Counted from the stretch's first letter, positions 18,666-26,582 are shown. The stretch: 64,000 bases of DNA from Chitinophaga nivalis (GCF_025989125.1 NZ_JAPDNR010000001.1:1346301-1410300); one strand, 5' to 3'. The notes: a model not told the origin generated them from the letters alone. A program made the numbers and translations.

Positions 18666-19667
18666 TCAGATAAAGAGGCTCACGATGAAGTAAGTGATCG
18701 CTGCCAGCAGTCCGCTGATAGGAATGGTTAATACCCATGCCCATAATAGGCTTACGGTTACACCCCAGCGTACGGCAGACAACCTTTTCGTAGCACCCAC
18801 ACCCATGATGGCACCGGTAATTACGTGCGTGGTACTGGCCGGGATACCCAGGTGTTCGGTGAGGAACAGGGTAACGGCACCGGAGGTTTCCGCTGCCACA
18901 CCTTCCAGCGGTGTTACTTTGGTGATACGGGTACCCATTGTTTTAACGATCTTCCAGCCGCCGCTCATTGTACCTAATGCGATACAGGTAAAGCAGGCCA
19001 GCGGAATCCAGTCGGGCATCGCCTTGATGTTGGGAATATGACCGGCTGCTACCATGGCTGCAGAGATGATACCCATTACTTTCTGGGCATCGTTACTGCC
19101 GTGGCCAAGGCTCAGTGCAGCGGAAGATGCCAGCTGCAGGCGTTTGAACCAGCTTTCTGCCCGGTAGGGGTTGGCTTTGCGGCATACATTCACAATAATG
19201 AGTGTGATGATGAAAGCAACCACCATCCCGATCAGCGGGGCCAGTACAATGAAGTATACGGTAGGTAATACTTTATGATAGTTAATAACATCCAGTGAAC
19301 CGGAAGCTGTTACAGCCGCTCCGATAAACCCACCAATCAGGGTATGGGAAGAACTGGACGGAATACCCAGCCACCAGGTAAAGAGGTTCCAGGAAATAGC
19401 CGCTACCAGACCGCACAGGATTACCTTCAGGGTAATGAACTGCTCGAATACGGAGTTGGCTACGGAGTTGGCAACTTTAAATTCTCCCACTACATATTTG
19501 GCAATGAAAAAAGCGGCAAAGTTAAAAACAGCGGCCCACAGTACTGCCTGAAAGGGCGTAAGTACTTTGGTGGAAACGATGGTGGCAATGGAGTTGGCGG
19601 CATCATGAAACCCGTTGATATAGTCAAAGATGAACGCCAGTATGATGATGATTACAAGTAAAGTCAT
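18666..19667 (-). CDS. Inorganic phosphate transporter, PiT family
   Basis: 333-residue polytopic inner-membrane protein with the duplicated PiT signature: FDYINGFHDAANSIATIVST near the N-terminus and SLGHGSNDAQKVMGIIS in the second half, plus two G-x-P-x-S-x-S/T-H elements (WWLGIPSSSSHTLIGG and HLGIPASTTHVITGA). PiT carriers import (metal-)phosphate with low affinity using the proton or sodium gradient. The gene is 41 bases behind the DUF47 gene, a standard pairing. The promoter of this operon lacks the 11-bp repeats found in the divergent plus-strand genes. Confidence 0.94.
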   Translation of the reverse strand: MTLLVIIIILAFIFDYINGFHDAANSIATIVSTKVLTPFQAVLWAAVFNFAAFFIAKYVVGEFKVANSVANSVFEQFITLKVILCGLVAAISWNLFTWWLGIPSSSSHTLIGGFIGAAVTASGSLDVINYHKVLPTVYFIVLAPLIGMVVAFIITLIIVNVCRKANPYRAESWFKRLQLASSAALSLGHGSNDAQKVMGIISAAMVAAGHIPNIKAMPDWIPLACFTCIALGTMSGGWKIVKTMGTRITKVTPLEGVAAETSGAVTLFLTEHLGIPASTTHVITGAIMGVGATKRLSAVRWGVTVSLLWAWVLTIPISGLLAAITYFIVSLFI

Positions 19668-19708
19668 GATTCCAGGAGAATTACGTGTTCTAAACAGATT
19701 CCCCTTTA

Positions 19709-20359
19709 TCAGGAGTATTTGATAATAATGGTTTCAATCACATTGGCGCAGTCTTCGCACTTATCAGTAGCGATTTCCAGTGCCTGGTAGATCTCCCGCA
19801 TTTTAATCAGTTCCGCTGCATTCTGTTCGGTATCAAACAGGTCAGCGATTGCTCTGTCATAGATATCATCTGCGTGGTTTTCCAGGCTGTTGATTTTTAC
19901 ACAGGCATCTGTAATCACCCGCATGTTCTGCATGTTGCGCAGTTCCGGAATAGCTTTGTGGAGTTCCATTACACCCAGGAGAATCAGCTCAGCCAGCTTG
20001 CGGATGCTGTCGTTGATGTAGTGAACTTTGTAGAGATCCATCCTCTTAGCGGAGCCATGGATATAATCAGCTACGTCATCCAGGGTAGCAGCCAGGTAGT
20101 GAATGTCTTCGCGGTCAAAAGGCGTGATGAAGTTCTGGCCTAATTCTACAAATATACGGTGGGTATAGTCGTCATTTTTGTGTTCCAGCCTCTCTATCAG
20201 ATGCACTTTATCTTTTCTTACAGCCAGATCAGTAGTGGCGACCAGTTCGTTCAGAACAGTTGCCATTTCTACAAGATTGGAAGCCACATCTTCAAACAAA
20301 GAATAAAATACCCGGTCTTTCGGCATGAATAATTTTACAAAGGAATTGAAGCCTCCCAT
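19709..20359 (-). CDS. DUF47 family (PhoU-like) phosphate transport accessory protein
   Basis: 216 residues from ATG 20359; all-helical PhoU-like fold of DUF47. Features include FMPKDRVFYSLFEDVASNL near the N-terminus, DREDIHYLAATLDDVADYIH (metal-binding-type E/D-rich helix) and ATDKCEDCANVIETIIIKYS at the C-terminus. DUF47 proteins are encoded with PiT transporters and modulate them; the mechanism is not settled. A longer frame beginning at TTG 20386 is rejected because that codon lies inside the -7 element at 20391-20384. The gene is first in the DUF47-PiT operon. Confidence 0.9.
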   Translation of the reverse strand: MGGFNSFVKLFMPKDRVFYSLFEDVASNLVEMATVLNELVATTDLAVRKDKVHLIERLEHKNDDYTHRIFVELGQNFITPFDREDIHYLAATLDDVADYIHGSAKRMDLYKVHYINDSIRKLAELILLGVMELHKAIPELRNMQNMRVITDACVKINSLENHADDIYDRAIADLFDTEQNAAELIKMREIYQALEIATDKCEDCANVIETIIIKYS

Positions 20360-20383
20360 ACGTTTGAGTTTAGAAATTTGCCG

Positions 20384-20391
20384 CAAAAATA
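20384..20391 (-). promoter_or_regulatory. -7 promoter element of the DUF47-PiT operon
   Basis: Minus-strand TATTTTTG, a perfect TAnnTTTG, 24 bases before the ATG at 20359. At the position where the divergent promoter has phased TTAACA-like repeats, the sequence here shows none. Confidence 0.5.
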
Positions 20392-20428
20392 GCCTTCTGA
20401 ATCTATCGGAGCCAGTAAAAAACGCGAA

Positions 20429-20467
20429 TTAATAATTCCTTAACACTGGATTAATATAAAAGTAATA
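20429..20467 (+). promoter_or_regulatory. Four phased TTAACA-like half-sites (Pho-box-like), phosphoesterase promoter
   Basis: Hexamers TTAATA (20429), TTAACA (20440), TTAATA (20451) and GTAATA (20462) recur at exactly 11 bp. The last one begins 15 nt before the -7-like element at 20477. An 11-bp direct-repeat period is characteristic of PhoB/OmpR-type response regulators, and the hexamer resembles the Bacillus PhoP consensus TT(A/C/T)A(C/T)A. Confidence 0.7.
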
Positions 20468-20476
20468 TAGCGATTT

Positions 20477-20484
20477 TTCCTTTG
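20477..20484 (+). promoter_or_regulatory. -7-like promoter element of the phosphoesterase gene
   Basis: TTCCTTTG differs from TAnnTTTG by one base. It is chosen because its distance from the phased repeats (15 nt) equals that at two neighbouring promoters. There is no -33 element; the repeats occupy that zone, as expected of an activator-dependent promoter. Confidence 0.45.
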
Positions 20485-20540
20485 TATTGAAAATAATAAT
20501 CATGAAACAGGAACCTACATCCTGTATATACTAGCAATTG

Positions 20541-21371
20541 ATGTCTGAAAAACGCCCATTAGATATAGTCGTGATCTCCGATATACACCTGGGGATTTAC
20601 GGCTGTCACGCAAAAGAACTGATTCAATACCTGGACAGTATCAATCCCCGGATAATGGTATTGAACGGGGATATTATTGATATCTGGCAATTCAGTAAAC
20701 GTTATTTCCCCAAAGCCCACACCAAGGTAATCAGGAAAATATTGAAGATGATCGGTAAAGGTACAGAGGTGTATTACCTGACCGGTAACCATGATGAAGC
20801 CCTGCGTAAATACGCCGGCTTCGAACTGGGCAACTTCATGATCGATAACAAGCTGGTACTGGAAGTAGATGGCAAACGCCATTGGTTCTTCCACGGCGAT
20901 GTGTACGACGTAACCATGAAAAACTCCAAATGGCTCGCCAAGCTGGGTGGAAAAGGCTACGACCTCCTCATTATCCTGAACCGCCTCGTCAATCACCTCC
21001 TGGAAGGGTTGGGAAGAGAAAAGATGTCTTTTTCCAAAAAAGTGAAACAAGGCGTGAAGTCTGCCGTGAAATTTATTTCCGATTTTGAACAAACCGTGGC
21101 GGAAATAGCCGTGGATAAAGGATTTGATGTGGTATGCTGTGGTCATATCCATCAACCCCTGATCAAGGAAATGCAGGTGGGCGATAAAACCGTTACCTAT
21201 CTCAATTCCGGCGATTGGGTAGAAAGCCTTACCTCCCTGGAATATACCAACCAGCAATGGGCCCTGTACCAACACCCTGTGACGAAAACCAAAATAGTAC
21301 TGGCTGAAGACGAAGACGATGCTTCCCTCGATTGGGACCCTACCCGCATTATTACCTTCCCTGCACCCTGA
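20541..21371 (+). CDS. Calcineurin-like phosphoesterase, PlcP/LpxH-like (COG2908 type)
   Basis: 276-residue metallophosphoesterase with the five family motifs: VISDIHLG (D-x-H), LNGDIIDIW (G-D), LTGNHDEALR (G-N-H-D), FFHGDVYD and CCGHIHQP (G-H-x-H), followed by LNSGDWVESLTSLEY. Automatic annotation would call it UDP-2,3-diacylglucosamine diphosphatase (LpxH). The GC.A..L start, the NFISDFE-like helix (KFISDFEQTVAEIA) and the GDWVES ending resemble, from memory, PlcP, the phosphate-starvation phospholipase C that turns phospholipids into diacylglycerol. The phased Pho-box-like repeats upstream support that reading. The start is ATG 20541; the TTG just before it is ignored. No signal peptide is present. 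Confidence 0.8.
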   Translation: MSEKRPLDIVVISDIHLGIYGCHAKELIQYLDSINPRIMVLNGDIIDIWQFSKRYFPKAHTKVIRKILKMIGKGTEVYYLTGNHDEALRKYAGFELGNFMIDNKLVLEVDGKRHWFFHGDVYDVTMKNSKWLAKLGGKGYDLLIILNRLVNHLLEGLGREKMSFSKKVKQGVKSAVKFISDFEQTVAEIAVDKGFDVVCCGHIHQPLIKEMQVGDKTVTYLNSGDWVESLTSLEYTNQQWALYQHPVTKTKIVLAEDEDDASLDWDPTRIITFPAP

Positions 21372-21416
21372 TAACTCCTGATTTAATACCTTCCGGCAGA
21401 GGTATGTAATTTTAGT

Positions 21417-21466
21417 TTAATATTATTTTCACAAAATCATAACAAGTGCTTAATATTAAATTAAAG
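21417..21466 (+). promoter_or_regulatory. Five phased TTAACA-like half-sites (Pho-box-like), promoter of the 136-residue gene
   Basis: TTAATA (21417), TTCACA (21428), ATAACA (21439), TTAATA (21450) and TTAAAG (21461) recur at exactly 11 bp; the last begins 15 nt before the perfect -7 element at 21476. The geometry is the same as at 20429 and 22070. Confidence 0.7.
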
Positions 21467-21475
21467 GTAGACTGC

Positions 21476-21483
21476 TAAGTTTG
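21476..21483 (+). promoter_or_regulatory. -7 promoter element of the 136-residue gene
   Basis: TAAGTTTG, a perfect TAnnTTTG, about 60 bases before the ATG at 21543. Confidence 0.6.
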
Positions 21484-21542
21484 CTGGATAAATAATGAAG
21501 TGTGACCATATTGACACATTTGGAAATGAAGACTAGTATCCG

Positions 21543-21953
21543 ATGAAAATTTTGAAGTTACATCCATTGATGACAATTTCCTTGTTGCAAATGCAGGTAC
21601 AACGGTTGTTGTTTTGCAATGTAGCCGTTTATGTACGCAACTCACTCGCCAATACCTTCGATACCCTGAAGGAAGCTGGCTTTGAGGAAGACACGCTGGT
21701 GGAATTCCCTATTGATGAAACCATGAGCCTGCGCGAATTTGAAGAAGAAGTGGAAGAACGCTTCAACTTCACCCTGGAACTTTGCAATAAGGACCATAAA
21801 CCGTTTATGAATAAAAGCCAGCACCTTTTCCAGCTTGCCGGTATGCGACCTGTCAGAAATGAAGACCGCAATCCTCAGCTGGACATCTCCCTGGATATGC
21901 TGATCAACAACCGCCAGCTGCCACCCCAGAATATGTGGCAAACCGGTTCCTGA
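21543..21953 (+). CDS. Small protein of unknown function under a Pho-box-like promoter
   Basis: 136 residues; I do not recognise the family. The first ~35 residues are hydrophobic and mixed (MKILKLHPLMTISLLQMQVQ) without a clean signal peptide, and the middle is strongly acidic (DETMSLREFEEEVEERFNF), possibly helical. Cys is present at residues 25 and about 81; there is no lipobox and no known catalytic motif. What marks it out is its own promoter with five phased half-sites identical in spacing to those of the phosphoesterase and TonB receptor on either side, which argues that it is a real, regulated gene. ATG 21543 is the only start consistent with the predicted transcription start. Confidence 0.65.
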   Translation: MKILKLHPLMTISLLQMQVQRLLFCNVAVYVRNSLANTFDTLKEAGFEEDTLVEFPIDETMSLREFEEEVEERFNFTLELCNKDHKPFMNKSQHLFQLAGMRPVRNEDRNPQLDISLDMLINNRQLPPQNMWQTGS

Positions 21954-22069
21954 TCAACACCCACTGCTTTTTATTCACCCTTTACTGCTATCCTTTCGCC
22001 TATGTCCGTACGCTAACCAATTTTCGTATAGTCATCCCAGTTAACAATTCAATAAAGATTTTTTAACAA

Positions 22070-22108
22070 TTAACATTCTGGTAATACTGTGGTAACACTG
22101 CGGTAATT
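22070..22108 (+). promoter_or_regulatory. Four phased TTAACA-like half-sites (Pho-box-like), TonB receptor promoter
   Basis: TTAACA (22070), GTAATA (22081), GTAACA (22092) and GTAATT (22103) lie at exact 11-bp steps; the last starts 15 nt before the -7 element at 22118. Further TTAACA copies occur at 22041 and 22063, themselves 22 bp apart. Confidence 0.7.
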
Positions 22109-22117
22109 CCGTGCTGA

Positions 22118-22125
22118 TAGTTTTG
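22118..22125 (+). promoter_or_regulatory. -7 promoter element of the TonB receptor/lipoprotein operon
   Basis: TAGTTTTG, a perfect TAnnTTTG, with no -33 TTTG; that region is filled by the phased repeats. The start codon follows about 50 bases downstream. Confidence 0.6.
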
Positions 22126-22172
22126 CACCCAACATTAAAACGGAATTAAAACCGTATTAACGCAAAATCAGA

Positions 22173-24968
22173 TTGTACGTGAAACGCAACCTACCAGCAC
22201 AACTTTGGGTATTAGTATTATTATTGATCGGAAATGCAGCACTCGCAGGAGATCCATCTAAAATAACAGGTAAAGTAACAGATAAAAAATCAGGAGAGCC
22301 ACTCATCGGGTTAACTGTCATGATCACCGGAGCCGGTAAAGGCGCCGTAACCGATGTCGAAGGCCGTTATACTTTATCCGTACAACCAGGCAGCTACACC
22401 CTGGAATTCAAATTCATGGGCTATCAGACCAAGTCTGTAGCAGAGGTAATTGTAACTACCGGTAAACCTACCTACCTCGATATCGTCATGGAAGAACGCA
22501 GCTCCAAAAGCCTGAAAGAAGTAGTGATTTCAGGTACTGCCAAACAAGAAACCATCAACTCGCTCCTCACCCTCCAAAAAAATACAAACACTGTAGCACA
22601 GGTAGTTTCCGCTGAAGCCATCCGTAAATCTCCGGATAGAAATACCGGCGAAGTACTGAAAAGAGTATCCGGCGCTTCCATGCAGGACGGTAAATACCTG
22701 GTGGTACGCGGACTTGCAGACAGATACAACCAGGCTACCGTTAACGGTGCCTTATTATCCAGCACGGAACCAGACCGGAAATCATTTTCCTTCGACCTGT
22801 TCCCCTCCAATATCGTAGAAAATATTGTGATCAATAAAGCTGCTGTTCCTGAATTACCCGGCGAATTTGCCGGTGGTCTGGTACAGGTAAATACTAAAGA
22901 TATTCCTTCCGAAAACTTCCTGACAGTGATGGCGGGTACTGGTTTCAATACCCAGTCTGCCGGAAAGGATTTTTATACCTACAAAGGTGGTAACAGAGAC
23001 TGGCTCGGTTATGACGACGGTACCAGAGCGCTGCCTGCCGGCTTCCCCGGTTCTAAAACAGCATACGACGCTTTAAGTACAGAACAGAAACTGGCTGCCT
23101 CCAAATCATTCCCCAACATCTGGGAAACTACTACGAAAAGTGCCCCGCTGAACTCCAACTTTCAGCTGGCCGGCGGTATCAATAAAGGCAAAGAAGGCCG
23201 TCGCTTTGGTGCGGTATTCTCTTTAAGCTACAACCGCAATAACCGTAATAATGATACGTACCGTTCGGACTTTGATAACGATGGTACCAGGATCTATAAC
23301 TATTATGATAAAAAATCCACGCAGAATGTATTGTGGGGTGGACTGGCGAACCTGTCTTATCAGTTCGGAAAAAATAAACTCAGTTTTAAAAACCTGTACA
23401 GTGTAAACTCTACTGTTTCCACTACGGTACGTACCGGTGATGATATTCCTGCAGAAGCTGATGTACGATCCTACGAGCTGGGCTTTAACAGCAATAAAAT
23501 TTATACGTCTCAGTTAACCGGTGATCATTTCTGGGAAAAAGCAAAAGTGAAAATCAAATGGAATGGTAGCTATACCAACATGCGCCAGGATGTACCGGAT
23601 CTGCGCAGACTGAGCTACAACAGTGCATCCGGAAAGAATGACTTTTATGCTAACATCTCTTCCGGCGGTTCTGCTACCATCACAGGTTCCGGCCGTTTCT
23701 TTTCCAAACTGAACGACAATATTTATGGCGGAAGCGTTGATATGAGCCGTTTTGTGAAAATCGGTAACCAGCAGCAACAAATTAAACTGGGCTACCTGAT
23801 TCAAAGCAAAGACCGTGATTTTGCACCACGTGCACTAGGTTATACCTTATTTGATGCCAGTGATCCATATGCCCGTGAGCTTATTCGTTTAACACCGGAC
23901 AAACTGTTTTCACAGGAAAATTTCACTCCACGTTTATTACGTCTGGATGAAATCACCAACGAACCAGATGCTTATCGCGCCAACGCATTGCTGAATGCCG
24001 GCTACTTACAGTTCGACAACAGCATCCGTGATAAATGGCGTATTGTATGGGGGGTGCGTGTAGAAAATTTTGATCAGACGATTAAGTATAAACAGAACGG
24101 AGAGAAAAACAATAAAACCACGGTAACAGATGTAATGCCATCCGTGAATCTGGCTTACCTGTTGAATGCAAAAACAAATATCCGTTTAAGTGCATCACAA
24201 ACCGTAATCAGACCAGAGTTCCGTGAGCAGGCGCCTTTTGCCTTCTACAACTTCGATCTGATGGCTACCGAATCCGGTAACACCAATCTGAAAAGAAGTA
24301 AGGTAACCAACCTGGATCTGCGCTATGAACTGTATCCACGTTCCGGTGAAGTATTTACGGTAGGTGCTTTCTACAAATATTTTGAATCACCGATTGAAAG
24401 ATTCTATAACAGCGGCGCCGGTTCTGTAGGATTAACCTACCTGAATGCACCGAAAGCCAGCAGCGCCGGAGCAGAAGTGGAATTCAGAAAGAACCTGGAT
24501 TTCCTGAGCAGCCGCAACGCCGGATTCTGGCATTGTTTCACAGTGTTCTCCAACATTTCCTATATCTACAACAAAGTATCGTTTGAAAAGGAAAAAGTGT
24601 TGAAGTCACGTCCTATGCAGGGGCAGTCACCTTACGTGATTAACGCAGGGCTGCAATTTGAGAAAGAATCCACCGGTACTGTAGCGAATGTATTATTTAA
24701 CCGTATCGGCAGAAGAATATTTATTGTGGGTAATGATACAGAACCGGATGTATACGAAGCACCGCGTTCACTGCTCGATTTCATGGTGTCTCAACGCATC
24801 TTCCGCAAAGGAGAAATCAAACTCACGGTAAGCGATATACTCAATCAGTCTGCTAACTTTTATCAGGATATCAACGATAATGGAAAATATGACAAAAACA
24901 GTGATTTCCTGAGAATAAGCACTAAAACCGGCACCAACGTAAACCTGTCCTTCTCTTATAAATTTTAG
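22173..24968 (+). CDS. TonB-dependent outer-membrane receptor (putative phosphate-starvation regulated)
   Basis: 931-residue receptor. A signal peptide ends near ALAGD, followed by a carboxypeptidase-regulatory-like domain (about 30-110, ITGKVTDKKSGEPLIGLTV) and a plug with LVVRGLADRYNQATVNGA and LPGEFAGGLVQVNTKDIP, a subgroup signature. The barrel ends in FSYKF. The start is TTG 22173 or GTG 22179; there is no ATG before the signal sequence. Repeats at 22070-22108 place it in the same putative regulon as the upstream genes. The following lipoprotein gene (63 bases on, no promoter seen) is probably co-transcribed. The ligand is not readable from sequence; a phosphorus-containing compound is inferred from regulation. 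Confidence 0.9.
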   Translation: MYVKRNLPAQLWVLVLLLIGNAALAGDPSKITGKVTDKKSGEPLIGLTVMITGAGKGAVTDVEGRYTLSVQPGSYTLEFKFMGYQTKSVAEVIVTTGKPTYLDIVMEERSSKSLKEVVISGTAKQETINSLLTLQKNTNTVAQVVSAEAIRKSPDRNTGEVLKRVSGASMQDGKYLVVRGLADRYNQATVNGALLSSTEPDRKSFSFDLFPSNIVENIVINKAAVPELPGEFAGGLVQVNTKDIPSENFLTVMAGTGFNTQSAGKDFYTYKGGNRDWLGYDDGTRALPAGFPGSKTAYDALSTEQKLAASKSFPNIWETTTKSAPLNSNFQLAGGINKGKEGRRFGAVFSLSYNRNNRNNDTYRSDFDNDGTRIYNYYDKKSTQNVLWGGLANLSYQFGKNKLSFKNLYSVNSTVSTTVRTGDDIPAEADVRSYELGFNSNKIYTSQLTGDHFWEKAKVKIKWNGSYTNMRQDVPDLRRLSYNSASGKNDFYANISSGGSATITGSGRFFSKLNDNIYGGSVDMSRFVKIGNQQQQIKLGYLIQSKDRDFAPRALGYTLFDASDPYARELIRLTPDKLFSQENFTPRLLRLDEITNEPDAYRANALLNAGYLQFDNSIRDKWRIVWGVRVENFDQTIKYKQNGEKNNKTTVTDVMPSVNLAYLLNAKTNIRLSASQTVIRPEFREQAPFAFYNFDLMATESGNTNLKRSKVTNLDLRYELYPRSGEVFTVGAFYKYFESPIERFYNSGAGSVGLTYLNAPKASSAGAEVEFRKNLDFLSSRNAGFWHCFTVFSNISYIYNKVSFEKEKVLKSRPMQGQSPYVINAGLQFEKESTGTVANVLFNRIGRRIFIVGNDTEPDVYEAPRSLLDFMVSQRIFRKGEIKLTVSDILNQSANFYQDINDNGKYDKNSDFLRISTKTGTNVNLSFSYKF

Positions 24969-25031
24969 TCTCGTAATTAGTTAATATTCAGCTAACAATT
25001 AAGTTTAAAAATTGCACTCAATCCATCTGAC

Positions 25032-26465
25032 ATGAAAAAAATTTTGTTTCCTTTAATGTTTTTGTCTGTAGTGATCGCATCTTGCAGCAAGAGTGATGAT
25101 AACGGTAACACTACGCCTACGCCGAATCCCAATGGTAACACTACGACTGACATGACAAAAGCAACAGTTGAAAGAACTACCAACAACAGCGAGTACCAGG
25201 AAGCTCCTGCTACACTGCCTAAACTGATTACTTCAAACACTGTACTGAAAAAAGGCAAAGTTTACATTCTGGCAGAATTTACCTTTGTACTGAACGGTGC
25301 TACTATTAAAATAGAGCCAGGTGTTACGATTAAAGGATTAAAATCCGGTAAGGGTACACTGATCATTACCAGAAATGGTAAAATTGATGCACAGGGTACT
25401 GCTGCTGAACCAATCGTATTTACTTCCAACGAGGCTACACCGAACAGTGGTGACTGGGGTGGTGTGATCCTGCTGGGTAATGCACTCACCAACGGTGTTA
25501 AAGATGGTATCGCCGGTTTACAGGCTATCGAAGGTGGTGTGAATGAAACCGCTACCGGATATGGCTTACACGGTGGTAAAAAATCGGATGATAACTCCGG
25601 TATCATGAAGTATGTACGTATTGAATACCCAGGTATTGCTTTCGCTACCAATGATGAGATCAATGGTCTGACTTTCGGTAGTGTTGGTTCCGGTACTACA
25701 ATTGATTATGTACAGGTAAGTCACTCCGGTGATGATTCCTTTGAGTGGTTTGGTGGTAGCGTAAACTGTAAACACCTCATCGCTTACCGTGGTACAGATG
25801 ATGATTTCGATACTGATAACGGTTTCTCCGGAAAAATCCAGTTTGGTATTTCCCTGCGTGATGCCGCCATCGCAGACTTCGGACCAAGTGGTGCTTCCAA
25901 CGGTTTTGAATCTGACAACGATGCGGATGGTTCTGAAAAAACACCACAGACTTCTGCGGTATTCAGCAACATGACCATCGTAGGACCACTGGTAAACGCA
26001 GCAAAACCTGCTGATCCATTTAAAAGAGGTGCACACATCAGAAGAAACAGCAGCCTCTCTGTATTCAACTCTGTATTTATCGGATGGCCTGTAGGCTTGT
26101 TCATTGACGGAACGGGTTCAGAAAGCCTGGCAGCTTCTACTGCACTGCAATATAAAAACAACGTAATCGCTGGTTGCCCAACTGTTATTACACCAGGTAA
26201 AAATGAAAATTTCAATTTGCTGACCTGGTTGAATACTGCTGTATTTGCTAACAGAATACTGGTGAATTCCAACGAAGCACTGCTGACCAACACGGGTTAT
26301 ACTACTTTTGATCCAACTCCTGCTACTGGTTCTCCGTTACTGACCGGTGCTGACTTCACCAAAGATAAACTGAGTGGCGGTGCATTTACCACTACTACTT
26401 ACGTAGGTGCTGCAGCTGCAGGTGATACCTGGTTCAAAGGCTGGACTAAATTCGCCAACAAATAG
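25032..26465 (+). CDS. Surface lipoprotein with beta-helix-like repeats, partner of the TonB receptor
   Basis: 477 residues with lipobox VIASC (Cys18) followed by a Ser/Asn/Thr/Pro-rich linker that suggests surface exposure. The body is rich in Gly, Asn and Asp with short repeating strands (GDWGGVILLGNALTNG, then GDDSFEWFGGSVNCKHLIAY, DDDFDTDNGFSG), typical of right-handed parallel beta-helices. No catalytic triad or SusD-like TPR region is present. I know the type as a frequent neighbour of TonB receptors in Bacteroidota, without established function. It probably captures the receptor's substrate at the cell surface. A strong terminator follows. Confidence 0.75.
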   Translation: MKKILFPLMFLSVVIASCSKSDDNGNTTPTPNPNGNTTTDMTKATVERTTNNSEYQEAPATLPKLITSNTVLKKGKVYILAEFTFVLNGATIKIEPGVTIKGLKSGKGTLIITRNGKIDAQGTAAEPIVFTSNEATPNSGDWGGVILLGNALTNGVKDGIAGLQAIEGGVNETATGYGLHGGKKSDDNSGIMKYVRIEYPGIAFATNDEINGLTFGSVGSGTTIDYVQVSHSGDDSFEWFGGSVNCKHLIAYRGTDDDFDTDNGFSGKIQFGISLRDAAIADFGPSGASNGFESDNDADGSEKTPQTSAVFSNMTIVGPLVNAAKPADPFKRGAHIRRNSSLSVFNSVFIGWPVGLFIDGTGSESLAASTALQYKNNVIAGCPTVITPGKNENFNLLTWLNTAVFANRILVNSNEALLTNTGYTTFDPTPATGSPLLTGADFTKDKLSGGAFTTTTYVGAAAAGDTWFKGWTKFANK

Positions 26466-26499
26466 TTTTTTAACGTAGATTTCATAAGCTGTATTTACA

Positions 26500-26532
26500 C
26501 CGTCCCGGATTTTTCCGGGACGGCTTTTTTTT
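26500..26532 (+). terminator. Intrinsic terminator after the TonB receptor/lipoprotein operon
   Basis: Perfect 9-bp stem CCGTCCCGG/CCGGGACGG (26500-26508 with 26515-26523), followed by eight T. Confidence 0.9.
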
Positions 26533-26582
26533 GTAGATACAGGTTATAACGTTAAAGTATAAACGAAAGCGAAACGGGATAT

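Noticed and set aside
21386..21405. Short ATACCT/AGGTAT hairpin after the phosphoesterase gene
   Set aside because: Only six pairs and a weak T-rich tail; it may be a terminator, but the evidence is too thin and it lies just before the phased repeats.
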